A stretch of DNA of 64,000 nucleotides from Prorocentrum cordatum (GCA_963575745.1 CAUYUJ010020697.1:1-64000), one strand, 5' to 3'. Counted from the first letter of the stretch, positions 43,776-53,918 are shown. Notes: generated by a model not told the origin, from the letters alone. Made by a program: numbers and translations.

Positions 43776-43939
43776 GGAGCCCAGGGACACACAAATAACT
43801 ACACACAAATAACAGGATTCCCCATGTTTTCCCATATTTTCAATGTTTTTGTTTTCCCCCCCCCCGCTTCCCATATTTTCCAATATTTCACTGGAAGTCG
43901 ACGATTAATTGTGTCTGTGGGTTTCTTTCCCTCCTGAGC
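43776..43939 (+). repeat. Dispersed repeat family D, copy 2
   Basis: Contains AGGGACACACAAATAACTAC, a poly-C run, CCATATTTTCCAATATTTCA and GTCGACGATTAATTGTGTCT then GTGGGTTTCTTTCCCTCCTGA. GTAAAG precedes it at about 43771. Confidence 0.8.
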
Positions 43940-44369
43940 CCGGCCAGCTGCAGTGGAGCTCCGCACATCTCGACTCGAGTTGTGAAAAACCGGTTGTTCG
44001 CCAACCCGCCGACCACATCCCGCTCCTTCTCGCCTTCTTCGGCGCCCTTCATGTCGAGACGAGAGGTACCCGATGCTGGACGGACAGCGGGGACCTTGGT
44101 TCGCACCCGCACCGATGGGCGGAACAGCTGGCATCAGTTTTTTTGTCCGACTCGCGCTGACCGAGCGTGACGCAGCAGGAAGCCGCGCCCATAGCGCCGA
44201 AGCGCCGTGCCCAGGTCAGGCCACTTGCACTGAATTATGGAGGGGGGGAGGGGAAGGGGAGGGCCCCCACGACCCCGGCCAGCACAGGGGAGTGCGCAGT
44301 ACGATAGGTTCGTGCGGCGTCGGCGCGTGCAAAGGTTTCTGACACCGCGTCGATCGTTCAGTCTTGAAT

Positions 44370-44950
44370 CGATCGCGGCCCCGAGTGTTCAAGGTTGAGT
44401 CCAGTCGGGTCCAATGGCATTTCTGTGGCCATCGGTGCTTCCGCGTCGCAGAACTCAACCTTGAACGCCTTCGCTGACGCCGCCAGCGCGTCAACGCCGC
44501 ACGAGCCTACCGCATGCTCACGGCGCAACTCCATTCGAGGGGATGGTCGCGGCAGCGCGGTCGCCCCGGCCACTGGCCCTCGGCGAAGCTGCAGAGGACG
44601 GATGAGTTCGCCGGGACGTGCGATGACCGGCGCCACTTGAAGCACAGGCACTGGGACATCCCCAGGGTTTGCTCGACGCGGGGACCGCCGGCGACCACAA
44701 CCACACCGGCATCGAGGACACACTTCCTGGGGAATGTCTTGCGCACGCAGGCAGCCGCCAGAACACCGAAAAGCCAACTTCGTACGAGTTGCGGTCGATG
44801 TGGGCGCCCACAACGACAAGCAAAGCACTCGTGTCGAGGTCGGTGCGGAATCTCGCCCAATGGGCACTCCGGAAGAATTTTCCCAAATTCGGCTGTGGCT
44901 CTTTGTGCCTCGATGCTCCACCTGCTACGTCAGCGCCGCTGGTACTTGAT
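44370..44950 (-). pseudogene. Coding-like segment, frames broken, function unknown
   Basis: The minus strand reads, across two frames, VRKTFPRKCVLDAGVVVVAG then GPRVEQTLGMSQCLCFKW and SSHVPANSSVLCSFAEGQW, and later DALAASAKAFKVEFCDAEAP with MATEMPLDPTGLNLE. Amino-acid usage is protein-like, but the pieces need frame changes near 44800 and 44510. I recognise no family. It begins directly beside the family B element at 44957. A retroelement fragment or a decayed host exon would both fit. Confidence 0.3.
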
Positions 44951-44951
44951 T

Positions 44952-45171
44952 GAGGATCGGGCGTTGGCAGAACTGGGTTTAGTGGAACCTGGTTTAGTGA
45001 TCTGTACCGGGGGCGCCCCCCCGTCCGATTTCCACTAACCGGAACTGCCGTCACCCGAAAAAACACTAGCTATGGCAAACCTGGTTTAGTGATTCTGGCC
45101 AATTCAAAGGCTCCGGGGCCCTACCACTAACCAGGTCCCCTTAACTGGGGTCCTGGCCATACCCGAGAGGA
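44952..45171. mobile_element. Family B inverted-repeat element (44957-45166) with 5-bp target duplication
   Basis: The left end TCGGGCGTTGGCAGAACTGG then GTTTAGTGGAACCTGGTTTA is mirrored by TAACCAGGTCCCCTTAACTG then GGGTCCTGGCCATACCCGA. GAGGA lies immediately on both sides (44952-44956, 45167-45171). Size 210 bp. Confidence 0.85.
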
Positions 45172-45276
45172 GCTGCGGGAAGCACACGTTTGTGGGCTGC
45201 GGGTCGGCGGCGGCAATATCTGCGGCAGGCTGCTCCGAGGTCAGCGTGCCCTCGTGGCTCACGGGGTGCACGCTCG

Positions 45277-45451
45277 CACTGGAATTAAGTCGGGCGCGTC
45301 CCCCTACAGGCGGATTTTCGACGAAAAATAAAAAATACTCCAAACATATTCCCACATGGTCAAAAAATACTCAAAAAATAACCCCCAAACTATTTTTTGA
45401 CTATTTTTGAATATTCCCCCTGTAGAGGGACAGGCCCGACTTAACACTGGA
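45277..45451. mobile_element. Family A element (45290-45439) with target duplication
   Basis: Ends are TCGGGCGCGTCCCCCTACAG and CCCCCTGTAGAGGGACAGGC plus CCGA, extended outwards as TTAAG...CTTAA. CACTGGA is found at 45277-45283 and 45445-45451. Confidence 0.9.
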
Positions 45452-45698
45452 GTGTAGCATGGACCAAGGAGCTGCCCCTTTTGCCAGACGCCTCACGAGG
45501 CTCAGCCGCTGCATTGCGAGCCAAACGACTCTCCACAACCGCCAGCACTTGCTTACCCGGCTGCACATCCTCGCAGCAGCCTGCGCAGGGGACTGTGCCG
45601 GCCAGACTGGGAGAAGGGATCAAACACATGCAATCCAGCTCACAATGGCCCTCCTTTCTCAGCGCGGCTCTGGACCACCACGCTGTGGCGCGACAAGG
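45452..45698 (+). pseudogene. Upstream LINE frame ending in a stop
   Basis: The same frame as the RNase H polyprotein reads RRLTRLSRCIASQTTLHNRQ, then HLLTRLHILAAACAGDC, and stops at the TAA 45699-45701. It is probably the thumb-side region of the same LINE polyprotein with one nonsense mutation. A GTAACC donor-like sequence at the stop leaves splicing open as an alternative. Confidence 0.45.
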
Positions 45699-45701
45699 TA
45701 A

Positions 45702-47654
45702 CCGACCGGAGCTGCCCGCAACGCATCACTTACGCTCTACCTTGCTGCTCAAAGCGATGACAGATTCGACCCTGTCTTTGATTGTACTATTCTTGTGGTT
45801 AAAAGATACCATAGCTTTATTTGGGACGACAGAGTGTCTTTAGCTGCGCTGCATCACACATGGCAGTATGTTTCCGACAAGTTCCAAGATGCCAAGCCGA
45901 CTTGGGCCATGGCACGAGGGCCGATGTCGACAGTATGGCTGACATTGATTCGTATCGGATGGCAGTTCAGCGGACCCGCTCTTTTTACGGACGATCTGGG
46001 ACAACAATATTCGCTGCTGGTTGTTGCTCCCAGAGATCTTGAGAAGCGTCTTGTTGAATCTATTCATCGGCTCCAGGTTGGACGGATCCTTCACCATCTA
46101 CCAGAGCGGATCGGCGACGAGAAGATTTGGCGACGGGCCATGAGACTGGCTCTTTTTTCTGTCAGAGCTGGACCTATGAGAGGAGCACTCAGGAAGCTTT
46201 GGGCTGGCGGCCTTTTGTGTCCTGATCGGTCGGTGGACCTTGGGATCGGGGTTTCTCGAGAATGCCCATATTGTGGAGCTCCCAAAGGTACCCTCTCGCA
46301 TCAGTGGAACGTCTGCCCTGCTACCTTACAGCCCTCGGATGCCTGCCCTGAAATCATTCCCGAGGACGTAGTTGAGTTCCGTGAATCCAGGTTGAAACTT
46401 GTGGAGGAGAACATGAATGACCCAGACACTTTTGACCTGACATATGGATTGCCGACGGAGCCCCTGCAACCCCGTCTTCCAGATGATGTCCCAGAGATAT
46501 TTTCATGGGGTGATGCCAATGGTCATTGGTCGGCTATTACTTATTGCGATGCTTCTGGCATGCACATCAGTCATCCTACCCTGGGCCGAGTCGGATGGGC
46601 CATTGTTCAGATATGCCCGTCGACTGGAATCCCAGTTCGTGCTCAATATGGGGGCCTTCCTGGTCGTGACCAAACGGTGCCGCGTGGCGAACGCTACGCA
46701 GGATACCGAGCCTTGATGATGATGGAACGGCCAGGTTTAATTGTCAGTGATCACCTGTCGTTCGTGCGAGAAGCCAACAAATGGAACCCAGAACTCGAGG
46801 CTAGCAGTTCGCTGCACGCTGGGGTGTGGCGTAAGATTTTTCATCTTTGTCGACATGATCAGCAGCGGTCTGAATTCGTCTGGGTGCCCTCCCACAAGGA
46901 TATCGAGAAGTTCATCGAGGCAGGTGGATCACTTGCACATGCCCATGGGAATGCATGGGCCGATTTCTTTGCATATGCTGGAGCCATGGGCGTGAAGGTT
47001 GCTGATACTTTGGCCGAACATCATAAGCAGATGATCGTCCAGTCCAAGAAGATAGCCCAGTTCACGGCGTACATGGCGTCCCGCTCGGTCAGGATGTTCA
47101 AGGATGTGGGGGAGCCTCTAACTAAGAAAATCAGGTCCGATCTTGCCCCCAAGCTCTCCCTAACTGAACATGAGTTTGTGCAGGACGGTGCCCAAGTGAA
47201 GTGTACTAAGTGCCTCAGGATCGCCACCACCCCTGTGAGCTACAGGACACTTTTCAACTCGCAATGTTTTGGGGCCCCAAAAATCGGACGAGGGCATAAA
47301 CTCATCCGCTGGGGCCCCGCTGGGATCTGTGAACTCTGTGGGCGCTACAGTTTGCAGGTTGACAAGTATATTAAGAAGCTTCGTGAGGATTGTCCTGGGC
47401 CGCCAGTCAACAAAGCCACCCGTGCCAGCGTTCGCTCCCAGGTTAAAGCCCTGTCAGCAGGACGGGTGCCGAGGACTCGGCGGCCCATCCCTCTCGGGCC
47501 TGCTGCCGCTGGTTCAGGCAGCCAGGAGGCCGCCCCCTCCAGCCCCGCTGCGCTCTCTCGTGTTGCTGCCGCCCTCCGACTGGAGGAGACGGCGACTGTG
47601 GGGAGGGACGGGGTGGTGGACTGGGGCGGGACGGAGTCGGGATCATCCGATTAG
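45702..47654 (+). CDS. LINE polyprotein C-terminal part: zinc finger, RNase H, Cys-rich tail
   Basis: The frame is open from 45702, just after an in-frame TAA at 45699-45701, to 47654. Numbering residues from 45795, a CxxC-GTL-H-C zinc finger covers 157-174 (C157, C160, H169, C174). An RNase H fold follows with all four acidic residues in place: D252 in YCDASG, E299 in PRGERYAGY, D319 in LIVSDH and D390 in HGNAWAD. After RNase H come about 200 residues with two further Cys clusters (KCTKC...SQC, ICELC...EDC), then a Pro/Ala-rich tail. RNase H degrades the RNA strand during reverse transcription. No frameshift interrupts the region after 45702, so it is a young copy, but without reverse transcriptase it is not autonomous. 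Confidence 0.85.
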   Translation, partial: PTGAARNASLTLYLAAQSDDRFDPVFDCTILVVKRYHSFIWDDRVSLAALHHTWQYVSDKFQDAKPTWAMARGPMSTVWLTLIRIGWQFSGPALFTDDLGQQYSLLVVAPRDLEKRLVESIHRLQVGRILHHLPERIGDEKIWRRAMRLALFSVRAGPMRGALRKLWAGGLLCPDRSVDLGIGVSRECPYCGAPKGTLSHQWNVCPATLQPSDACPEIIPEDVVEFRESRLKLVEENMNDPDTFDLTYGLPTEPLQPRLPDDVPEIFSWGDANGHWSAITYCDASGMHISHPTLGRVGWAIVQICPSTGIPVRAQYGGLPGRDQTVPRGERYAGYRALMMMERPGLIVSDHLSFVREANKWNPELEASSSLHAGVWRKIFHLCRHDQQRSEFVWVPSHKDIEKFIEAGGSLAHAHGNAWADFFAYAGAMGVKVADTLAEHHKQMIVQSKKIAQFTAYMASRSVRMFKDVGEPLTKKIRSDLAPKLSLTEHEFVQDGAQVKCTKCLRIATTPVSYRTLFNSQCFGAPKIGRGHKLIRWGPAGICELCGRYSLQVDKYIKKLREDCPGPPVNKATRASVRSQVKALSAGRVPRTRRPIPLGPAAAGSGSQEAAPSSPAALSRVAAALRLEETATVGRDGVVDWGGTESGSSD

Positions 47655-48684
47655 TCGAATCTATCTGCTGCTGGTCCTGTCCTGCCTGACCTGGGGCCTT
47701 CCCCCACCCGCGGGTTTTTGGTCCCAGGCTGCCGCCTGCCGCCCCCCCTGTCGTCTGGATAGGGCCTTGGGGTGGCCTAGGCTTCACTGTTCGTCAGCCT
47801 GTTTGGCTGACCCTGGATCGACCTAAGGGTTGATCGCTTAGTGGGGCCTCGGGGTTCCTGAGGCCCCTCTCTCTTCAATTCGGCCCTCTTCCGTTCCTTT
47901 GGGTTCGGTTGGGGCTCCCGACTTGGACACACGCTCCCCAGGCGACAACGCCCCGAGACGTTTCCAGTTTCCCGCCCCGCGGAGCGAAGCAACACGCTGT
48001 CCACTCGCAGGGCGTGGCGTGTCGCCGGGGCCGTCGCCGCGAGACGCTAAGTAAGCAACAACTCCTAGCCCTGAACCTGCGCAGCCATGTGCCCAGCGAT
48101 CTTGAGATCGAAGTGGAGCTCCCTCTCTCAGCCTGCGCGCCACCCGACTGACACTCTAGCGCCAAGAAGAAGCTGTCCTTCAAACTCCACTGCGTGACTG
48201 GAATCATCTCGGAAAGGGGCTAACACGCCTCGGAGCTATGGCTTCTTGGTGGCACGCGCCGTCAGCGCAGGCAGCCCTCGTCGGGCTCCAGGTGGTGTCA
48301 CGCCAGGGTGCAGCCGTGGGCGGGCCCGCGAGCGATGGACGGGCCCTTTGCGCACCTCGGGCACGCCTCCTCGGCAGCGACACGGTGGCCGCCTGCTCCC
48401 AAAAGGGCTCGGATGCTGCGGCCGGGCGCCCGAGCGGCCCGCGGCCGGGCGCCCGAGCGGCCCGCGGCCGCGACGCCCGCGCCTCCACAAGCCTGCCCTG
48501 CCGCGCGTCCGCCACGGGCGAGAGGGGCCCACACATGTCCGCATCGTGTCAGCGTCTTGGCTGCACCAGGCCTTCCGGGCGAGCACCAACAACAGAGGCC
48601 TCGCGAACTAGGGTGCAAGCAGGTGGGGTCGGAGGATCGCGCCGCATCGGCGATGCACCGGCGACGTGGCGCAATCCTCCGATC

Positions 48685-48882
48685 CCATCTGATGGGCCTG
48701 TTTCCCACCACCACCACCACCATAAGTTGGAGGGGGCAGGGGGTCCTCCTGCTCCCCCTCCTCCTCCTCCTCCTCCTCCTCCTCCTCCTCCTCCTCCACC
48801 ACCTCCTCCTCCTCTTCGTCCTCAACCTCCTTCCCTCCTCCAACTTATGGTGGTGGTGGTGGAAAACAGGCCCATCACCATC
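48685..48882. mobile_element. Family C inverted-repeat element (48690-48877) carrying a CTC array
   Basis: The left end TGATGGGCCTGTTTCCCACC then ACCACCACCATAAGTTGGAG is mirrored by CTCCAACTTATGGTGGTGGT then GGTGGAAAACAGGCCCATCA. The arms are about 45 bp and nearly perfect. The interior is a CTC array (48750-48830). CCATC occurs at 48685-48689 and 48878-48882, a probable 5-bp target duplication. Bases 47871-48684 hold no supported gene. Confidence 0.9.
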
Positions 48883-48981
48883 TACTCAAGCTCCTTTGGG
48901 AGGCCTGAGAACAGCACCTCTGCGTCCAAGCCGTCATGAATGCCACCACTGGGCGCAGTTTGCACCGCAGGGGCACGGTGG

Positions 48982-49153
48982 CCCTAACGCTAGGTCGGGC
49001 ATGTCCCCCTACTGGCAGATTCTGGAGGGAAAAAAAGATTCAAACATATTGAAGCATGGCCGAAAAAGACGGAAAACAAATCGTTCCCAGACTATTGTTT
49101 ACAAATTTTGAATACTCCTCCTGTAGGGGGACAGGCCCGACTCAACCCTAATG
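48982..49153. mobile_element. Family A element (48995-49140) with target duplication
   Basis: Ends are TCGGGCATGTCCCCCTACTG and CTCCTGTAGGGGGACAGGCC plus CGA. CCCTAA(C/T)G lies at 48982-48989 and 49146-49153, 8 bp with one mismatch. Bases 49154-50000 contain no gene I can support. Confidence 0.85.
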
Positions 49154-49999
49154 GGGGTGATCCCGATCCCTGGGCATTCGTTGTGCTTCGGCCTGCTTTC
49201 TGGCCCACAGCACGTGAGGAGCAGGCGGGGCGCATTACTGAGGCAGGTCGCGGAGGGCTTCCCCACAGAAGGCGAGCTGTGCCTTCGTCCCTCGCTGCCA
49301 GGGCGTCGTCGCGAGCTCGTGTTCTACCACAATAGGGACCCGACCACAGGAAACCTTCCGCAAGAAACCCAACCCTGAGACCCCAGGCCGTCCATCGATT
49401 TCTGGTGGAACGTCGTGATCTCCATGGCAAAACCACCGAAACCCAAGAAACCCAGGGCACCCTGGAGGCAAGCAGGGTGTTTCTTGGCATGGGCCTCCAC
49501 TGTATGGGTGGGGCATCGACCTGCGTTGCATGCTCCACCGGCAGTGTCTGCACTCGGGGCGGCCCTGCTCGAACCGGTCGGCGGTGGACGCGCTGAGGCT
49601 CCGTGGTCGCTCCCACGCGGCGGGGCCCGGAAACCCTGAGCCCCAAAAAGCTGCCATCCCTTGGGGCCGCAGCATCTACTCCCGCTGCCTTCCGCCACCA
49701 TTCCGCCGACTTCCGCGGAGGGAGAGGCGGCAACTTCTCATCCCTCGGAGGCGAGGCCCTTTCTGAAGCGCCTCGCGTGATTGGTGCCCTGCGGCTGGTG
49801 CCCCGTGATGTTCACGCGCGCCACCCTCCTGCTTGCCATCGCTCGGACGTCCATTTTCCGTGAATTGATCGATTTCGTGCGCGTTGTGTTGCTCGATGAT
49901 CCAGGATGCTCCTCAATGGCCCTCGCCGAGAAAAATGCACATGCCCGAGTGATGCCAAGCAATCGCCCTTGGCCCCCATCCCCCTGCTTGAGGGCCAGC

Positions 50000-50240
50000 G
50001 ATACAGTGGGATAGGCATAGGGAAGGACGATTCGACCTCGAATGGCCGATACATCGCCCATCTGTCGTCGATGCATCGTCGATGCAGACCGCCCCATGCA
50101 TCGTCTGTACGATACATCGTCGATACATCGCCCTGATATCAACGATGCATCATCAAAACATCGTCGATGCATCAACCATTCGATGTCGATGCATCCCCCA
50201 TCCCCTACCCCCCCCTACCCGTATCGTTGCCCCCGCCTTC
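50000..50240 (+). repeat. Left arm of a large inverted repeat (CATCGTCGATGCATC-rich)
   Basis: Reads GTGGGATAGGCATAGGGAAG, CGAATGG, ATACATCGCCCATC, repeated TCGTCGATGCATCG, GATGCATCAACCATTCGATG and CCCCCTACCC. The same series occurs in reverse complement at 51520-51750. Confidence 0.8.
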
Positions 50241-50329
50241 TCCTCTGCCTCCTCCTGGGGCCTCCTCCTGCCGCATCCCGCTCCTGCTCCTCCCCCTCCC
50301 GAGTCCCCTCCTCCTGCTCCTGCTCCTGT

Positions 50330-50485
50330 CGCGGGCCTCCTCCTCCTCCTCCTCCTCCTGATCCTCTCGAGCCTCCTCCTGCTCCTCCTCCTCCTCCTCC
50401 TCTTCCTCCTCCTCCTCCTCCTCCTCCTCCTCCTCTTCCTCCTCCTCCTCCTCCTCCTCCTCCTCCTCCTCCTCATCCCGATCAT
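50330..50485. repeat. CTC trinucleotide array
   Basis: About 150 bp of CTC, inside the loop of the large inverted repeat. Confidence 0.9.
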
Positions 50486-50659
50486 CCCGCCGCGGCCCTC
50501 CTCCTGGGCCTCCTCCTCCCCGAAAAACCCGGAATTCCAGGGGTGGAAACCCGGAACCCGAGGGTTCCGCGTTTTTCACAACTCCTCAAGGTCCCAGGAG
50601 GAGAAAACCCGGAACCCTAGGGTTCCAGGTTCTAGGAGAGGAGAAGGAGAGGAGAAGGA

Positions 50660-51110
50660 GAGGAGAAGACGCGGCCTCGGACACGCTCCGACGCAGCCTC
50701 GGACGGCCTCGGACGCGCTCCGACGCGGCCTCGGACGGCCTCCGACACGGCCTCCGACACGGCCTCCGACACGGCCTCCGACACGGCCCTCCGACACGGC
50801 CTCCGACACGGCCTCCGACACGGCCCTCGGACACGGCCCTCGGACACGGCCTCCGACACGGCCCTCCGACACGGCCCTCCGACACGGCTTCCGAAACGGC
50901 TTCCGAAACGGCTTCCGACACGGTTTCCGAAACGGTTTCGACGCGGCCTCCGAAACGGCCTCCGAAACGGTTTCCGAAACGGCCTCCGACACGGCCTCCG
51001 ACACGGCCTTCCGACACGGCCTCCGACACGGCTTCCGAAACAGCCTCTGAAACGGCTCCTGAAACGGTTTCATAAACGGTTTCCGACGCGGCCTCCGCCA
51101 TGGACTCCGG
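50660..51110. repeat. 12-bp tandem repeat CGGCCTCCGACA
   Basis: About 35 copies of CGGCCTCCGACA and variants (CGGCCCTCCGAC, CGGCTTCCGAAA, CGGACACGGCCCT). The minus strand would encode SEAVSEAV-type repeats, which I regard as a composition effect. Confidence 0.9.
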
Positions 51111-51364
51111 CACGGACTTAGGGAGAAAAGGAAAAGCAGGGAGAAAAGGAGGAGCGGAAAGAAAAGGAGGAGAGGAGAGGAAAGGAGGAGAGGAGAGAAA
51201 AGGAGGAGGGGAGAAAAAGGAGAAGGGGAGAGAAATGGCCATCCTCCCCCTGCTCCTCCGCTCCTCCTGGGCCTCCCCCCTGCCGCGCCCTGCTCCTGTC
51301 TCGGCCTCCTTCCCTGCTCCCCCTCCACGTGCGCGTCGCGAAAGAGAAGCCCTCGGGCGAGCCC

Positions 51365-51430
51365 CATGCACGACCAGCACTCCTCCTCCTCCTCCTCCTC
51401 CTCCTCCTCCTCCTCCTCCTCCTCCTCCGG
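51365..51430. repeat. CTC trinucleotide array
   Basis: About 65 bp of CTC near the right arm of the inverted repeat. Bases 51115-51240 are a (GGAGAAAAGG)n-type patch. Confidence 0.85.
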
Positions 51431-51519
51431 GTCCGAACGAACCTATCGCGTCGCAGACGCACACAACTAGAAAAGACGACGGGCTGAAAAAGCAGAGGAG
51501 CACAGCGACCAAGGGCAGC

Positions 51520-51750
51520 GCTCTCACGGGCGAACGTAGCTGCGCCGGTGGCGAGGACAGGGGGGATAGGCAGAGGGGGGACGCATCGCCCCCGAATGGT
51601 TGATACATCGACGGTGCATTGTTGAAACCAGGGCGGTGCATCGACGATGTACAGACGACGCAGAGGGCGGCCTGCATCGACGATGCTTCGACGATGCGTG
51701 GGAGATGTATCTGCCATTCAAGGTCGATGCATCCTCCCCTGTGCCTATCC
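51520..51750 (-). repeat. Right arm of the large inverted repeat
   Basis: In reverse complement it reads GGGGATAGGCACAGGGGAGG, TGAATGGCAGATACATC, GCATCGTCGAAGCATCGTCG and GATGTATCAACCATTC, paralleling 50000-50240. The loop between arms is about 1.3 kb. Confidence 0.8.
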
Positions 51751-51809
51751 CCCCCCTGTCTCGGCCCCTCATCACGGCGCCTGTGCGGGACCTCCGGCTG
51801 CGCACTGAG

Positions 51810-52200
51810 GAGGAGGGGGGGAGAAGGAGGAGGAGGAGGAGGAGAAGAGGAGGAGGAGGAGGAGAAGAAGAGGAGGAGGAGAGGAGGAGGGGGAGGAGGA
51901 GGAGGAGGAGGAGGAGGGGAGGAGCAGCAACAGGAGGAGGAGGAGGAGGGGGAGGAGGAGGAGGAGCAGCAGGAGGAGGAGCAGGAGGAGGGGAGGAGGA
52001 GGAGGAGGAGGAGGAGGAGGAGGAGGAGAGCTGAGGGGAACGATGCGCGACGAATGCCAGCAGCGACGGGCAGCACAGCAGAGAGGGCAGCAGGCCTGCC
52101 GGGCGGTCGCGCCCGAAGCGGAGGTGGAGGAGACGAGGAGGAGGAGGAGGAGGAGGAGGAGGAGGAGGAGGAGGAGGAGGAGGAGGAGGAGGAGGAGACG
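51810..52200. repeat. GGA trinucleotide arrays
   Basis: GGA runs at 51810-52030 and 52120-52200 with a short GC-rich spacer. Bases 52201-52646 hold no supported gene. Confidence 0.9.
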
Positions 52201-52646
52201 AGAGCAGCCATAGGCGCCGTGTGTGCATCAATTTGCAGATGGCCCCAGCGACCACTTACATAATAAGGCTTCATACAACGACCCAATCGAGGCGTTCCAA
52301 TGGCGCAAGTCAGAAGTCTCAGCTCGCTGGGGGGCAGCGAACGCGATGTGTGTTTCTGGGGCGACGGAGGAGGAGGAGGCAATGCTCGTAGGGTAAGAGC
52401 ACACCTAAGCAGCCCAATCGTCGGTAAGAGCAAACCGAAAGGTCCGAACTTGTCGCGAATGGGTGTCGTGAGGATTGTTATTGACGGATCAAGCGCGCTC
52501 GCTTAGCGTATTGGGATCTGGCCCTGGAAACAACGCTGCCCCCCAAGCGACTTCCAAGTCAGAAGAGTCAAATCTGGTACGATAATCAATGTAAGCCAAA
52601 TGGACACGAAAACAGCCGACGGCCATTGAAAAAATAATCTTAAAAT

Positions 52647-53345
52647 TGGGCGCGCATGCATGGTAGCGGCTGGGCCGAAAACGGGCATCCACGACCAGAG
52701 TCGGAGGAGGAGGTGGTCGGAGGAGGGGGAGGACGTAAGAACGTGCATGCGACCCAAACAGGGGGGCAACAGGCTGGGTCGTGGCGCTCGCTTGGCTGGG
52801 GCTGAGCTGGAGAGCCCAGCCCGGCGGTGCCAGAAGTCATCCGAGCACAGATGCGCTTCGCACCGACAATCAACAAAAAATCAACAGCAACCACTTCACA
52901 CCTGTCGGCACGCCCAACATCGGGACAGCAAGAAAACCAACTGCAGCAGGATCGGGCTCCTCCACGCCGTCGGTCGAACCGAAGACGTCGGAGTTCCTCC
53001 CCTTCCGATCAGCACAGAAACCGACTGCAGCAGGACCAGGATGCTTGACACTGACAATGGAAAAATCCCAAGTCTGCCCTCTCCCTCTCCTCTGCAACAT
53101 CACCGTCCCGTCCTCCTCTAAAAAATGACGAGCAGCGAGCAGCTGACAACGCCCAGGGCGCCCAGGGGTAGTCTGAGGAAGGGCGACAGGCGTGCTGAGC
53201 ACGCTGGCCACTCCTAAAGCTAACGACTGGAAAGCATTAAACGTACTCAGTGTACAGCTGGTTCGAACGCCTCAGCGCGAGAAGGCAGTAGAAGACAGTC
53301 GGCTTCAGCTCCCTCTGCCCTCACTCCAGCCAGCTCCTCTCACAC
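52647..53345 (+). repeat. Large dispersed repeat, partner of 42556-43235
   Basis: Same block order as the partner. Its right end lies about 30 bp beyond the stop codon of the membrane-protein exon at 53376, so it forms the 3' flank of that minus-strand gene. Confidence 0.85.
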
Positions 53346-53375
53346 TCCTGAGGTTGGCCACGTAGTGGGCACAAG

Positions 53376-53918
53376 TTAAGAGACATCCTTGGCGTACAGC
53401 TGGCTCAGACCAGCGAAGGCGAGAATGCAGCAGAGGTAAGTCAGCTTCAGAACCATCGCCGCGGTGAGGCGGACCTCCCCTACGTAGAACCCTGCAGCAC
53501 TGTAGCTCATGAACTGCACCAGGTAGTGCCTCCGAGTGTCGACGCTCTCTCCGAAATTCAGCGAGTTGATCACAGAAGGCATCCGCATGCACCTCTCCGA
53601 CACCTCCGCGGCCTTGAAGAAGATGAACATCACGCCCACGACGAGCAGCGCCGCCGAGAACTGCCATGCCAGGTCTCCCAAGTTGCCCGCCATCAGCGAG
53701 CCCTGCCCGGCCAAGATCACGCCCGTGAGCAGCGCAGCCGCGGTGCTCTGCACCGCCAGGAACGTCTTCTCGGCCGCCCCCGACACCTTGCGGAGCACGG
53801 CCTGCAGCAGGTTCCACTCGTGCACGCTCGTGTCCAGCCTGAAGTGCGCACCGTCGAAGTGCGTGACGTACGAGTCGACACCAATGGTCAGGGCGCAGCT
53901 CACGTGCAGGATGCCGTC
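53376..53918 (-). CDS. Multi-pass membrane protein, 3'-terminal exon
   Basis: The minus-strand frame starts at a good acceptor (CTTTTCTTGTTCGTCCAG|GAC, exon from 53918) and ends at TAA 53376-53378, about 180 residues. It carries three hydrophobic spans: TFLAVQSTAAALLTGVILAG, WQFSAALLVVGVMFIFFKAA, and a last one around AAMVLKLTYLCCILAFAGL close to the C terminus. The first about 40 residues are soluble and acidic. I recognise no named family; the short tail after the last span (SQLYAKDVS) argues for a channel- or receptor-like polytopic protein, but that is a guess. Exons B (about 55.3-55.45 kb) and A (about 55.85-56.3 kb) on the same strand are likely upstream parts. Confidence 0.65.
   Translation of the reverse strand, partial: DGILHVSCALTIGVDSYVTHFDGAHFRLDTSVHEWNLLQAVLRKVSGAAEKTFLAVQSTAAALLTGVILAGQGSLMAGNLGDLAWQFSAALLVVGVMFIFFKAAEVSERCMRMPSVINSLNFGESVDTRRHYLVQFMSYSAAGFYVGEVRLTAAMVLKLTYLCCILAFAGLSQLYAKDVS

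Larger units (their letters stand above)
45452..47870 (+). mobile_element. 5'-truncated LINE with RNase H domain
   Basis: The element keeps only the 3' part of a LINE polyprotein: no endonuclease and no reverse transcriptase catalytic motif lies upstream. Its left edge abuts the family A element and its coding frame ends at 47654. The tail (47655-47870) is GC-rich with stem-loops, for example GGGGCCTC...GAGGCCCC at 47838-47862 and GATCGACC...GGTTGATC at about 47817-47835, and there is no poly-A. 5' truncation is normal for target-primed insertion. Confidence 0.8.

Noticed and set aside
50586-52433. 615-codon minus-strand frame with SEAV repeats
   Set aside because: Runs through CTC arrays and the 12-bp tandem; no unique-sequence domain.
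53250-53275. GGTTCGAAC resembling a tRNA B box
   Set aside because: No matching A box, acceptor stem or cloverleaf around it; it belongs to the 0.68-kb dispersed repeat.
53376-53918. Gustatory-receptor-like C terminus in the membrane exon
   Set aside because: A TY residue pair occurs in the last hydrophobic span, but the spacing to Gln does not fit that family's signature.
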